A model generated the notes under the pieces. That model was not told the DNA's origin. It worked only from the letters and a program-made list of their open reading frames with translations, and searched no databases. A program made the position numbers and the translations under genes. Source: Phylloscopus collybita (Eukaryota; Chordata; Aves; Passeriformes; Phylloscopidae). From it: a stretch of 64,000 nucleotides of DNA. The stretch is taken from the NCBI GenBank assembly GCA_027886175.1, contig JAJNNQ010000013.1, forward strand, positions 9,832,001 through 9,896,000, given 5' to 3'. Positions 51,480 through 64,000 of the stretch are shown here, piece by piece (positions within the stretch are counted from its first letter, which is position 1; the number at the start of each line of letters is the position of its first letter).

Positions 51480-51850
51480 TTCAGGGCATGAACAGCACTG
51501 AATTAACTGAATAAACTTATTATAAACTGGTAATTAATGATAATTATAAAATGGAAAGAGGAAGAGTGATATGATTGGCTAATAAGAGAGGTGAATGCTG
51601 AAATTAATACAACATAATTTCCTGCTCAGTACATGTTAGCCTTGTAACTAAATTAACATAAGTAATTTTAAAGCATTTTATAAGAAAACTTTATAACTGC
51701 AATGAGGCATTATGGCGCATTAGTTCATGCCTTGTTGCATTGATGGTAATCAGCTGTGGTATTAGTTTATGCTTAATGTGTTGGCTGAATATCACCAATA
51801 AATCTAAATGCGAATGAATGCAGACAAAAATCATATTTAAGGCATAAATA
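51480..51850. promoter_or_regulatory. Strongest candidate conserved non-coding element
   Basis: A repeat-free block just downstream of the CR1, packed with TAATTAAT (51531-51538), an inverted CCAAT (ATTGG near 51574), AAATTAATAC, AAATTAACAT, several TTTATAA/TTATAAG Cdx/Hox-like cores, GGCGCATTAG and an E-box CAGCTG (51751-51756). The combination of AT-rich homeodomain cores with isolated CpG and E-box motifs is characteristic of deeply conserved developmental enhancers. Which gene it would serve cannot be told from this window. Confidence 0.4.
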
Positions 51851-54190
51851 TTCTTTTTTTCCTATGTACTAAAAATCTGAAAAATTAAATTTTGCAAATA
51901 CTGATAGACCTTATGAGCTAGATATCAGACAGAAGAGAACAGCAGCAAACTAATCAAGGTGAATAGCTAAGTACCCTAGCTTCACTAACTGAAACTGAGA
52001 AAACACGGTGACATTCCTGCCAAATCCTTTCAGAGGAGTGACAAGCTGGCAGAAGCAGAAAGTGGAACAAAGTTTTGTACACATTTGATTTTAGATTGTA
52101 TATCTCAAGTCGTTACAAAGCTGTGCATTTCAAGTACCAAGAGCACATATTTAATGGACTGTAAATGACCTATTTGCATAAACTTTTCAGAAGTATAAAG
52201 ATATCATTAACTTACTGCTGACCAGCCACCTGAGGTGAGTAGGAGAGAGATCTTGACTTGCTGGGTCACTGGGCAGTTCTCATAATGGTGTTTTTTGCCT
52301 TAGTGCTTCATTGGAATATTGCATTGACTGCAGGTTCATGTTCCACTATAGTGCTTGAGTCATGTCTTTTCTGATGTAGAACAAGAAGAACCACTTGGTT
52401 TGCTTCTGTGGATATACCCTTTCCTCAAGGATTCTCATGGTCCAAGGAAGCTCAGATAGAGCAGAACAACAATCAGAACATTTGCTATACTGAAAAACAC
52501 TTCTTCTTGGTGCCAGAAACATTTAGTCAATTTTTATCAATTTCTGACCGTTGCTACTGCTAAAAACTAAAGACTAATAAAAAACCTCTCTTTAAAATGG
52601 AGGGTCAAAATAGTCCATTTCAATATCAGAAACAGATGTTTCAAAGCACATAGTTTTATTTCAATGCTTTCTGTACAAAGCTGTTCAGTTTGAAGCAATG
52701 CTTCATAAAGGAGCAAACGTGAACATTCCTTGAAAAAAAGAAGTAAACCAGTCAGAAATAAAGAGGTCTATTCATCATAAATTGACAATTTCTCACTTTT
52801 TGATTCAGAGTTATTATTTTTGGGAAATATTTTGTGCAAATGACACAAAATGGTTATTTACACAGTTCTAACCCTCAGATTAAGAGATGCAGAAAACAAC
52901 AGCACTTCCACTATATGTCACATTACTCCTTAGGTGGCTTTATTATCTCCACTTCGCTCAGCCAAGGAGAAGCATAGATACTCAAAAAATTGTGGTTTTT
53001 CACTCTTTAACACCCTGACCTCCAAATCTCAATGGAGTTACTTGGAAATCAGTATATAAATGTAGGCAACTTAGCAAATACCACACAAGAAACCTCAGGA
53101 AACCCTCTGTGGTCTATCTCCTCTAAAAAACAAAGCTGGCATTCTTACAGGAAAGGTTTTACTTAATGACACTGATTCATCCCCAGAGAAAGTTCCCCAT
53201 GAAAGGAATTGGATGAAAACTTTATTGCATTAAAAAATTTATTATTAGAAGACCTAAATAAAAGACACTGAAGTTAGGTCGTGGGAAATCTTATTTCTGC
53301 TTTTCTGAGTTCTTTGATTTACCAGCTTCATACAACATTTCTGTGGCTTGGTACTGCAATTCCTGTGTGAGGTGTACACTAAAGGTCTGCTGTTACTTTA
53401 ATGAACTTCCAAGCATGTCTTACACATAGGATCTGCAGGTGAGTATGTAAATTCAATGTAACTCTGCAACATTCTCTGTGTTTTATTGTGTTCAGTGCTT
53501 GGGTTTCCTGTGCACATCCAGTTGTAGATGTGCAGATCATGCATGAACCATTTTAGAGACTGGGAACCTGGCCTCTACTTCATGACTAATTAATCTCCTC
53601 AGGGGCTGTCACCAATGCCCAACATTGTGATTTCCAAGAATTTATTGCAAGTAAATGTGTATCGAGACACTGAACCATCATGTTTTTAAAGACTTTTTGA
53701 AATCTGTTGCAGAAGGAAAGACACTTCGGGGTTGAGCAGTGAAAAAAGCAGCACTAAGAATATAGGTCAAGACATTAATATAAATTTGATCACTTCCTTT
53801 TTATTCACCAACATTCCTCACAATAAATCAGATCACCTCCTCACCCACACACCCCCCGCACACTTCACCCTTCCTGTCCTGATTTCGGATCACCGAATGT
53901 AAATCTGTGACAAGGGTATCTATATATAATATTAATGGTGCTGAGGAGTGTTGGTGTGAAGCGTGAGTACTTGCCAAGTAAGGAGTGATCAGAGCAGAGC
54001 TGTTCATCCTCTGCAGCATGCTCTACATCATCTGCAGGACAAATGTAACATCATTAGGCAAAAAAAGGCAGCCATTCTGCAAGGAAATGGCTAAGTTGGA
54101 GGTACCAATCAATCTCACCAAGCGAGGTTCCCTGTGATACTGTCAGAAGCAACGGACAAAACAGATTGCAGTGTAGATCACGGGGTGGCT
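51851..54190. other. AT-rich non-coding DNA, nothing recognised
   Basis: No gene-like ORF or identified repeat. A short CA-rich run at about 53840-53862. Confidence 0.45.
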
Positions 54191-54261
54191 GAAAAAAAAA
54201 AAAAAAAGAAAAAAAGAAAAGAAAAGAAAAGAAAGAAAGAAAGAAAAAAAAGAAAAGAAAA
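54191..54261 (+). repeat. Purine tract, A-rich with GAAA/GAAAA units
   Basis: About 70 bases composed only of A and G on the plus strand, moving from a pure A run to AAAAG and then AAAG units. Mirror-like purine tracts can adopt triplex (H-DNA) structures. Two ORFs that cross it (96 codons plus, 88 codons minus) are low-complexity artefacts rich in Lys or Phe. Confidence 0.95.
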
Positions 54262-55353
54262 AGCCCACAGAACACTAACCCGAAATTCCTATCTCCTCTA
54301 CCCCTTTCCCTATTCCTCACCCCATTTTTTTAATATTAACTCATCTGACTATTTGTCCCTGATCACAATCCCTTTACCAGACTGTCCAGACTTGACTTCT
54401 TTGTGCATAAAAACACAGGAGTAAGAACTGATATTTAGCTGTTAATTTAGTAAGGTATAAAGCAGCTGCTGAAGGCAGGATCTATCAATATTGCAATGGG
54501 TTGTATTAAAGTCAGTAGACATGAATTGTGAGCTTAAAAGAGTCATTAACAGGCTCCTGAAAAGAAGTTACAATAAATAAATAAAAAGTAACCTAAAGCA
54601 GTTCCAGTTGTTGTCATTATTTAAACCCAAACGGCAATTAAATAATTTTCTCATATACTTTCAAGACTTATTGATGTTTTACCTTGATAAATGTCTGCTT
54701 TTAAGTTATAGCTTTCTCCATATCTGTGCCTGTACTTGAACAAACTGAAGTTAAGGGGAATATTTGTGCTGTCTGCAGTGGACATTGAATGAGACCAATC
54801 ATGAGACCAAAGGGAGGCAATAACAATCTTTTTGTGTGATACACATTCAACCTGCTTTGCTGGTGAATGGAAAGTAAATGTGACTGTACAGATTATATAA
54901 TGAAATGTTCCACTAAGTCTTCTGTATGGCCTAAAAAGATATTTATTAGATATTATTAAACAACCAGGGAGATAGAGGACATTAATTAATTTCCCATTAA
55001 TAGCCTCATTAAAAAAAGAAAAAGAAGGACTTGCGTTAATATTCACAGGCTGAAGTTCTGCTGTTTAACCACAACTGATTTTTTTTATCAGGAATTTATT
55101 TTGGAATCAGCAAGGGTTAAATCTACCATTTGCTGTTTCTGTTCTTGTATCAAGGTCAGCATGAGCAAGTAGCCCAGTTCACAGTTTGTGGGACTAATAA
55201 ATCTTTCCAAAGGTCAGCATCTGCAGTCATTATCAACTAATCAGTTTTAATTTGGTTTTTAATATATAAACACTTGGGATCATGTAGAAAACATCATGCA
55301 TATTGTTTAAATCTGATATTTTTTTAAATCACTTATTTTAGCCAGTTCATTAT

Positions 55354-55357
<4 letters not shown>
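54262..55357. other. AT-rich non-coding DNA, nothing recognised
   Basis: Contains a 131-codon minus-strand ORF (54651-55046) that has no domain, signal peptide or splice context I can recognise. Treated as chance in AT-rich DNA. Confidence 0.45.

Positions 55358-55397
<40 letters not shown>
55358..55397 (+). repeat. Uninterrupted run of 40 A
   Basis: Pure A homopolymer. The upstream sequence (TTAGCCAGTTCATTATTATT) has no AATAAA signal and no recognisable retrocopy, so it is called a simple repeat rather than a poly(A) tail. Confidence 0.95.
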
Positions 55398-55399
<2 letters not shown>

Positions 55400-58103
55400 A
55401 AATCAATGGCTCATTAAAGCTGCTTACCTTCAAGTCTTTCTTGTTTTCACAAAATATTAAAGTTAGCAATGAGTAGGTACACTACTTTTTTCCAGTGAGG
55501 CTTTTATTAGAGCTGCTGCCTCTCTTATGAGACTAATCAGATCAACTGTGATATAAATCAGGATACATCGATTCACTTGAGAACTGACTTGATCCAACTG
55601 ACTTTCAACTATTGCAAACACAGTTTACTCTTTAGTCTATTTAAATCTAGAGGGATATGGGCAGCAACACAAAATGTCATTGTGCAACATTTCCAAAAAA
55701 GTGTTTGAAATTTTCTGAGAAAAATATTTTTAAAGCCCAGTGCTTGAAGAATTAACTTAGTTTGTGATGTTAAATATTACTACTATTGGTCAGGCTTTCT
55801 CATCAGAACTAACCTTAAGAACTCAGCATAAGGTTGCTGTGTGACTGCTTACAGCCAACAGGACTGCCAGTGTTAAACTGGAAAAGGATATCACTCTGGT
55901 ATGCCACTTCATTGCCATGTTATGCACCTAAATCCGAAACTTAGTTTTTAAAAAATATCTGTCTAGATGCAAAGGTCCTAGAAGTTCTTGGATTTGATGT
56001 TGCTGTTTAAATGTTAAGCTGTCTTTTCACTTGCAGTAGTTGTGCCTGCACTCACGTACCCCCTTGGAGTCTCAGGACCAGTGAGAGTGTGTGTGATCTC
56101 AGATGCTAAAGAGGGAGATTTCTTGCTATAGCTCTGGCAGATCTTGCACTCACTGGCAGCTGCTTTAGCTGATGTTATTTTGTGCTCTTTGCCTCCACAT
56201 CCACCCCTGTCCCTTGCCTGCCTTTCCTTTCAGGGGCAGTTCCTCCCCCTGTGGGCTGTGCAAAGTGACAGTGCCATCTCCCTGGAGGAAAAGTTGGGGT
56301 TGCCAGGCAGCACAGCTTTTCTGTCTTCTAAAGTTGAATGATTTGTGAATGAACACACAGCAAATCACTTTTCTGAGCACAGACTGTTCTGGAGGTATGG
56401 TGGCTTGCCATGTCCTAAGACTATATAAATACTGTAAAATTCAATAATTATCAATGGAAATATTCAATATGAATCTACTTCTGACATTTCCCAGAATAGA
56501 ATAAGACTTCTAAATGAGCTCTTGAATTACTTCTTTTCCAACCTTTTTTTAGTGCAAACAACAGATTTTGAAATATAACATTTCTGCAACATGCCCGAAT
56601 ATTTTAAAGAGAGATATTTTTTTTTAGCTCTATGTTGGTACTAGATTTTGCTGTGATGTAAATCACACTGGATAATCTACCTCCATAATTATAACTTTTC
56701 TAATCTCTTTTCAACTGAAAATAATTCAAATAAGCATTGTCATCACAACATTTTATAATAGATTACACTCTATTGCAGAAACAGTGGATGTAGCACCTTT
56801 AAGCTTATAATTTAGTAAGAGTGATGAAAATTCTGAACCTTGATAAATGTGTATGTAACTAGATGGTGGTTAAGGGACTGTGCCTGTAGGACCTGACCAA
56901 CCACATATGAAAAAAGAAGAACAGTTCCTTTTGATGTAAATAGAAAAAAATTGGTCAGAATGCAAGATTTTAATAAAGTTTCGCTTTCTGTTTGTATTGC
57001 AATAGGCCTGTCTGTGGATTCTGGGGATATTAAGGGGTGCTCTGTGGGATGGTGTATGATCAGAAATTTCTGTGTTAGTGAAGTATCAATTAAAGTCCCC
57101 ATTTAGAACACAGAAAAACAACAGAGGCAGTGAAAATTAAAAAGACTACAGTCTGATTATAATGGCAGAATAATAAGAATATTAACAAGAACATAATAAA
57201 CAGACTTTAGGGAAAGCTCTGTAGCTACCCAGGTAAGGCCAATGCTTCTAGAGAATGCTGGAGCCTTCAAGGGCTAAAGTTAATCAGGACCTTGGTTGAT
57301 GAACACATGGAAAAACTGGTGTCCTCAGCTGCACAATGCCATTCCCTTCAATCATTGTAACAGCCATGGAGGAAAAGCAGCAGCATCTGGATTTCTGGGA
57401 CCATTTTCTGGGTCAGCTTAGGACTCTTGCAGAGGTGTCTCGTGTAAGTGTTAAACTTCTCGGATTCATAACTCACCAAGTAAAATCAAATAAATATCCA
57501 GAGATGCTACAGCTTCAGAAAACTGCCATGCTTTCCCAATTTGTATCATTCATAATTTCCCAGTTTGCATTGCCCATATCTGTGGGGGTAAAATAATTCT
57601 TACATGTTATTTAGGCAATACATGTCATGAATGGGCAGCAGATGAACATTCACTTGGGATCTTTATACTTAGGAAACTATAGATCTGTTATATCCAGAGG
57701 GAGCCTTAACTTTGGTAAACTGGATACTTACTGGCTTCATACATCCCATCCTAGGTATAAGGCAATTTGGCAAACTCAGTTCAAACAGAATACAAGTCAA
57801 TAGGCTTTTGAATGAGCTGCCTGTGTCACAAAAGTCATGAAAGCCTTGAACCAGTAATAAGTGAGGTTTTATCATGGTGGAAAAATTAATGTAGGAACAT
57901 AGTGGGGAAGTTAGTGGACTTGGAAATTACTCATGTGAAACTTATTCCTTATCTTCAGACAGAAGAACACTGTACTTTATACAGGAGGTATTTCCAAGGT
58001 TGATTTTGAATAATTTATTCAGAGGGATGGACTTCCTTTTTTTTCAAAGTCATTGAAGGCAAAACACTTGACTGAAGAATTATGAGCAAAGATTAAAGGA
58101 CTG
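55398..58103. other. AT-rich non-coding DNA, nothing recognised
   Basis: No recognised repeat. ORFs are at most 96 codons, without domains. Confidence 0.45.
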
Positions 58104-58175
58104 TGGGCCCAATCTTGCTCTCATTGAAACCAACAGGAAACTTTCCATTGATTTTGAGGGATGGATCAAGCTCTT
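58104..58175. repeat. Decayed amniote palindromic repeat (CCATTGA core)
   Basis: 'gggcccaatcttgctctcat' then 'tgaaaccaacaggaaacttt' and 'ccattgattttgagggatgg' followed by 'atcaagctc' fits a self-complementary pattern that I recall as common in bird, turtle and crocodile DNA (gggcccaatcctgctcccat ... caatgggag ... ccattgacttcaatggg ... aggatcaggccc). The class name is not certain to me. Confidence 0.6.
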
Positions 58176-61100
58176 TAGCCTTTGTGTATGTGACCTTTTC
58201 CTTAATGCTATCACATAAATTTGAATATCTCATTGGGGACAAATGAAGGGAAATCCCTAGTGTTGACTAGAGAAAAAATAAATGTTGGTTTTGCTTTTCA
58301 GTGGAGAAGCAAAAAATTTTTCACATCACATTTGTTTGGCCATAAATACAATCATGCAGATTATGAATTAAAGTTTATTGATATCAGAAAATTAATTAAT
58401 TTGTCTTCACTTGACTTTGGAACAAATACAGGAGACCATTTGTTAAAGGATGCAAAGCTAAAGTATTTAAAAGCATTTATACCACATCTTTTGGTCAATT
58501 TTACTCAAAAGCTCCTACTGAAAACAGTAAAGAGCAAAAGAAGCTCAAAGAGAGTTTTAAACCTGACCTAGGGGCAAATAATAATTGACTTCTGGACAAA
58601 AAGAAGCCAGGAAAGCTCAAGAAGGCTGCTCTAGTTTAGCTTTTGGCTTGGAGCTGTAACCTCAGCTTTGGTAATCAGCCATAGTCAGTTCCTGCATGAT
58701 TGAAGGTTTTCACCTACTTTCTTAGTTTTTCTCCTTGGGGATAATTTTGATTCTATTTAAGTAGTCTTTTCCATCATTGTATATGTCACCATAAATTGCT
58801 CTGTTACTCAAACTACTAAAACTACAACTTCACAAGTCCTTGAAAATGGGTGCTACATTATGTGTAGGAGTTGTCTTGTCACTTACTGTACAGTTTAGAG
58901 ATAATAAATCTAATTGATTCTCCCTTCTGTTATCTAAACACCAGAGTCCAGCACAAACTGTGAAGCAATATTTAAATGACCACAACACAAAGTCAACATG
59001 ATGCTGTGGAAAAGAATAGAGCAATATTCTTAATTCTGAAAACCTGTATTGGTAATCAATTGAAATGTTGGAGCAATTGAAGAGCTGTCCAATTTTCAAT
59101 TGCAGTATAAGTTGGGAAACAATTTGAAAATAATGGCTCATACAAAGAGTTTTTGAAACAGTCAATATGGTCTTCATGTGAAGGACAAATAAGAATTTGG
59201 CAGTCTACCCATTGCTGGGTCTTTGTGCATTAGACATTATCTGCAGGACTCACCTCTATGGCCCAGCTGAGATCAGAGCTTGCAATCTTTCAGTGTGACT
59301 CCCGTGAAAATGTTCACTTTGGAGGGATGTTCACTTTGGAGACATAGCCAAAGAATGTGTTGTAGCCTTACTTTGAGCATTGCTACTAACACACACTCAA
59401 CAAATACTTGCTTTATTGAGCTAATGCACAGTTGAAATGTTTACTACCTGTTGGATGTCTTTCTCATATTACTGTGTTGCATGCTATTAAAAGTATGGGG
59501 TTTAACACAGTGTAGTTCTCTGATGTCAAAATAAATGTTCTTGCACAGAAAATATCATTATTTGGAGGCAATATTTATGCATACTTTCTTTGATGGAAAC
59601 TTCCAAATGCTGGCTTTTACTTGGAATGAAGACACAAATATGTTTTTCCGTCTTCTGATTTTCTTTTAAAAATTATTGAGGTTTAGATCAGCAGTATTCC
59701 AGTCTGGCTTAATTTCTGTGGGAACTGCTGGCTGCAAGCTAAATATTTTTCACATGACATCCTACAGATGGTTGTCTCTGGTGTGACTGAGGACTCATTT
59801 GACAGCTTCAGCTTCGTATCCTTCTCTGAGATAATCAATGTCCATCACCACAAGAACTGGGCCTTGACACAGACACTCCAAATGCAAGGACCAACATGGT
59901 GAGGTAGAGCAGAACTGAGAATTCAGTAAAGCAGTGGTACACTCATTAATCCCTCTTAGTTTTTTATTGAGTCTGTCCTATGAAAAGAACATTTTAAGTA
60001 ATGAAGATGAGGACCTAAGCTTTGGCAGATGCATTTTGGTAGTCAGACAATTCTTTAATTTTCACTACATGAAAGAAAACTCCAAGAATACTGTCCTGTC
60101 TTTTCCTTTGCAAAACAAGAACTTAATTTAAAATAAAAATGCCAATGAATTACAAAAAAATCCCTGTGAAACAGTTATTTTCTGGACCTCAGAAAAACCC
60201 TGAAATATTTTGGATTTGGAAAAATACTGGTGTAACTAGAACCTTCAGGTTTTTTTTGGATAAGGGTGTTGTATGGCTGTATAAATACTGTGTGCCTACA
60301 TCTGGAAAATGTGTGCATTTTTACAGCAATAGAATCGGTAAGATCTAGCTAGATGTTCTTCATATTCACTATATGCAATTTTCTAAGTGTGTGTCTGTGA
60401 TGATAGTACATTTATGATTGTGTTATTTTAAACATTTCAGTCTAAAAGACTGTAACATGGAAAATTTTGCCTTCTCAGTATTTACATTTACCCCATGGAA
60501 TTAGCTGAGGGGTTTTTATTCCTGTTCAATGCAAGGCTGCTGCGCAGCCTTGCTTGAATCTGAAAGAAATGGGTTTACTTATGCAACTCCAAATAAGGAA
60601 AGGGAAAGTTTTCAATTCTTAATGATGCATTTGTACATAAATGATTGTTGTCTGCTCTCTAACAGGGAAAGGTCTATGCTGATGCAAACAAAAATACATT
60701 TTTGGAACTCAGAAGAGTACAGGAGCAAGGCAGATCTTGCAGGGATGCCTATCTGCATGTTCGTGGGTCCCCCAATAGCAGTGTGCTGCTACTCACAAAG
60801 GCACAGGAGAAAAAAAAAAGCAGATTAATGCTCTGGGTTTGGCAGTGCTGGGCTCTTATTCAGGCTTTCAACTCCCAGCTGCAATGGCAAACTTATAAAA
60901 CCTGGCAGTCAGGTAGAACTCCTGGCTATGGGATGTCTGGACCATACAAAGCCTTTGCACTTTCAGCGTCAGAGTACTGTGCTCAAATTCAGTGAAAAAA
61001 TCAGTGTCTCTCTGTAAATTCAGTTTTGTAAGATATGTGGGCCATGACTGGTGGCATAGACTCTGCAACATTTTTCATATACTTTAAGTTAACATGCATT

Positions 61101-62039
61101 TATGTCCTTTGCTAGATCAACTTTTATTTGCCCACCTCTGGCTACTCCACCTTTGGATTCAAGAAGATGTTCAGATTGCAAAACTTCCTTAGTTGCTCCA
61201 TTTCTGAAAGAAAAAAGTTCTTTTTTATTGGTTCAACTTTAAAACCATATAAGTTTTCCATTTCCTGGATGGACTTCCCTCCCTGGTGTCCTATGACATA
61301 ATTATTTGATAGTTTGGCATCGAGGGGAGATATGCAAGTACTACAATAATATAGAAAAATTTTTAAAAAGCTAACCAAATAAAATTTGTACCTCTGAAAT
61401 CTTTACAATTATGAAAACAATCCTCTAAAACCACATTTTTTTTAAAAAAATCATGCTCTAGCATTAACCTTTTAAGATAGACCAATTTAATGTGTTCCAC
61501 ATGCTAGGGAAGTATTAACAATTTAATTGCTGTTTAGCTGAGAAGACTGTGATACTTGAAGTCCAAAAGCAGCAACCTTTGGACTCACACATCTTTCACT
61601 GTACAAGCAGAAGAGAAACCTGGAGGACTATAAGCCAGTGATGTACAAAACTGCAGTGGGTCAGTATTTAAAATTCTCTGCACAGCTACTTACATCATGT
61701 CTAAATGAGTGAAGCAATGCCCAAAAACCTTTTAAGGTATTTTTAACCCTGATTGTTTTACCTTCGTGCCAGCCCAAAGCAGTACAAAGAGCTCGGATCG
61801 ATGCTGCCAGAGAGGGGAAGCCAGGGGAGGGATGTGGGGGTAACCCAGCACCAGGGCACGGTGCTGTCCTGGCAGCAAACCCGTCCTCTCCCTCCCAGGG
61901 GCTGCCTGGGAGAGTCACGGGCTTCTCGTTTTTGAAGAACTAAATCCACCGCTCGATTGCTGCCCTCTCACGTCCTGTGCTGCAGTTCCTCTTTCTCTCC
62001 CCTCTCGTCCTTTTTTGATGTGCCTGTGCTAATTTCTGA
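58176..62039. other. AT-rich non-coding DNA, one GC-richer patch
   Basis: ORFs of 115-116 codons (58221-58571 plus, 58830-59177 minus) look like chance openings in AT-rich DNA. A short duplication of ATGTTCACTTTGGAG lies at 59310-59341 with 17-bp spacing. Positions 61790-61990 are richer in G+C with several CpGs, but short and without a gene signal that I recognise. Confidence 0.45.
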
Positions 62040-62350
62040 GGGGAGCCAGAGAGAGCAAGGCAGAAGAACATGTTAGTCCACAGCTGCCTATCAGTGGAGG
62101 ACAGGGGGTTTGATTAAAGGGGAGCTCCCTCCTGGATTTCACACATCACATCAATCACATTGATCAGCCCCCAGAAAGGCAACATATTGTCTGGGAATAA
62201 GCCAAGGAGGGATATCAATTTCACAATAACACTTATGTCTTTCAGCCAAGAACTGGTTTATTTTTGGCTACTGAAGGCTGAGACTCTCTTTGGATCTCCA
62301 TTTATGCCCAAAGATTTTCGCTGCTCACTTGCTGTTTCACTAACAAGTTG
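62040..62350. promoter_or_regulatory. Candidate conserved non-coding element
   Basis: Contains GTTTGATTAAAGG (about 62108-62120) and a paired Pbx/Hox-like motif TCAATCACATTGATCA (62151-62166) inside repeat-free sequence, next to the GC-richer patch ending near 61990. Enhancer-like texture, inference only. Confidence 0.3.
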
Positions 62351-64000
62351 TTACTAACTTTTGCTTGAAATTTGTAGTCCTAGATGTGATTTCTACATAG
62401 AAAAATCAGCTTCTGCTTCCTTCCTATGTGCAGTGGTGGGACTTCCTAGCTGTGTATCAATGCTATTTATTTCTTTCACTGCAACTTGAAAATGTAGAGC
62501 CTTTGGGACTGCTCACATTTTTTATGCTTTTTCCTATAATCTTCAGGGAACTGTTCAAATCCTTAGAAAAAAATTATATATATTAAAAAATACCCTGTAT
62601 TATGCATCTATGTGATGTGGTAAAATATGTCTGTTGTTTTGGTATAATATTTATTAATTCCATTTGCATAAGAACACTCTGAAAGGCATCCTATATTGCA
62701 GTAATGATATCTACACTTCCTGGTCCCAAATATTCCAGGTTTATGGATATGTTGCTTTTTCGGATAGAGTTTTGATTGATTATCTCTGCCTGTCACTTTA
62801 AAGAAATCATTCTTACATATTGTTTTATATCACACTCCCAAGGAGGTTTCATCTAGTTTGTTGACATAATGAATCCTACACCCCATGATTAATTACTTGT
62901 ATTATATTATTATGCCAACCTACATTTACCCTGGCTACTTTCTCAATAATTGCTGCTCTGTAAATGTATTTGAGAGTGCCTCTGTGTGTGAGAGGGAGAG
63001 AACTGGGGCTCGGTTAAGCTGCACACTGCTCTGGCGAGTGAGTGTAAGAATTAACAAAACGACCCCTTCTTCGTTACAAAGAAGGACTAGAAATATAAAG
63101 AAAATTGCCAGTATGGCTTTCCTCTCACAGTAATTCATGATGATTTCACCAGTTTTCTAAAATACATGTATCTCATGAAATACCTTTTAAGGCTAGTTAT
63201 AATTTGGTACTCAAATTGTTATTCTCCCCTCACTATCACTACTTACTTAATTATTTAGCTCATGACAGGGTGACCACAATGATCTTTAAAAAGGAAGGTA
63301 CAGCCTGGCTGCCCCTTTGCTATGCTAAAACCCCAATATTTTTAAAAGAGCTATTTTAACATGTGCAGTGATGCAAACCCTAGCAGCTTCACAGCACTCC
63401 ACAGATTTGCCCCCCCTCCTTTCATGTTTGCTAAAGAGTCAGAGAGAGACTCTCTCTGTCATTTAAGAGTCATTCAGCTGATTTTATTTTTCAGTAAAGT
63501 GCTGAGAGACACTATGCAGTTGGTTAACACCCATTCTGGAATTCCACAAAATATCCTGCTGTTTCTTGTAGCCACTGCTACATAATCCAATCTCAGTGTA
63601 CATTGTTTTCATAATCTCTCTAAAGACATGATACAGAAAATTAGGATACAGGCAAGTTTTCATTATGTTTTGTAGCAGAGCAACTCAGACTACCTTATCA
63701 AGGTTTTCCATAGTAAAGACACAAAGTTTACCATAAAGGCTGTCATTAAAAAATATCATCAGAACATTATTTTTCCTTTAGAGTAATTAGGAGGCTATAA
63801 CCCTGTTTCCAATTATTTGAGCTGACTACCAGCTATGAAAAGATGTTATCATCTTGCATTCTTGAATTTGGTGTAGCTATATATGCTTATTCTCTGTCAG
63901 TACTACCTTGCCACAAACATGAGGGGCTTTGCTTGTGGCAGTCTTAATGTTTATTTGTTTAAAATGGGTCCTGAACTATCAGAGATACTGGTCAAATTTC
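62351..64000. other. AT-rich non-coding DNA, nothing recognised
   Basis: No gene-like ORF or repeat family recognised up to the end of the window. Confidence 0.45.

Noticed and set aside
54054..54424. Lys-rich and Phe-rich ORFs on opposite strands
   Set aside because: They are translations of the purine tract at 54191-54261.
54651..55046. 131-codon minus-strand ORF
   Set aside because: No recognisable domain, and the residues reflect AT-rich composition.
58221..59177. Two ORFs of about 115 codons
   Set aside because: AT-driven composition, no start context or splice evidence and no known family.
1..64000. CRISPR arrays, operons, tRNA or rRNA genes, intact LTR retroviruses
   Set aside because: Looked for regularly spaced repeats, cloverleaf-like A/B boxes, paired LTR ends and gag/pol-like frames. 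None seen by eye.

Overview
The window looks like intergenic or intronic DNA from a bird. It is AT-rich and gene-poor. Its recognisable interspersed repeats are CR1 LINE fragments, including one with the typical avian CR1 3' end, plus decayed ancient amniote repeats. I see no bacterial or phage-style gene organisation, no tRNA or rRNA gene, no CRISPR array and no intact transposon. No open reading frame exceeds about 142 codons, and those I inspected read like chance ORFs in AT-rich DNA, low-complexity tracts or repeats. There is no multi-exon gene that I can support.

Layout: positions 1-15100 are AT-rich non-coding DNA holding two degraded CR1 fragments on the minus strand (about 1888-2440 and 2600-2675), a 17-bp x3 tandem array (5095-5145), a degraded CR1 on the plus strand (about 9860-10200), three dense AT-rich stretches that resemble conserved non-coding elements, and a pure run of 46 T (14549-14594). 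Positions 15190-15970 form the only clear CpG-island-like block. On its minus strand lies a candidate first coding exon: a Kozak ATG, a signal-peptide-like hydrophobic segment and a possible phase-1 splice donor. If real, the gene would run leftwards and the left 15 kb would be intron. Positions 17270-18640 form a long pyrimidine-rich block of unknown origin.

The remaining 45 kb is AT-rich non-coding DNA. It carries four long inverted repeats (30804-30862, 31617-31762, 35174-35260, 45360-45470), several decayed palindromic repeats with the CCATTGA/TCAATGG core (41499, 43537, 45360, 58104), a MIR-like fragment (43077-43225), one well-preserved CR1 (50764-51237), a purine tract (54191-54261), a run of 40 A (55358-55397) and several more candidate regulatory elements. 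The most plausible overall role is a regulatory, gene-desert-like region around one CpG-island promoter. All regulatory calls are inference from sequence texture and need alignment to other vertebrates.
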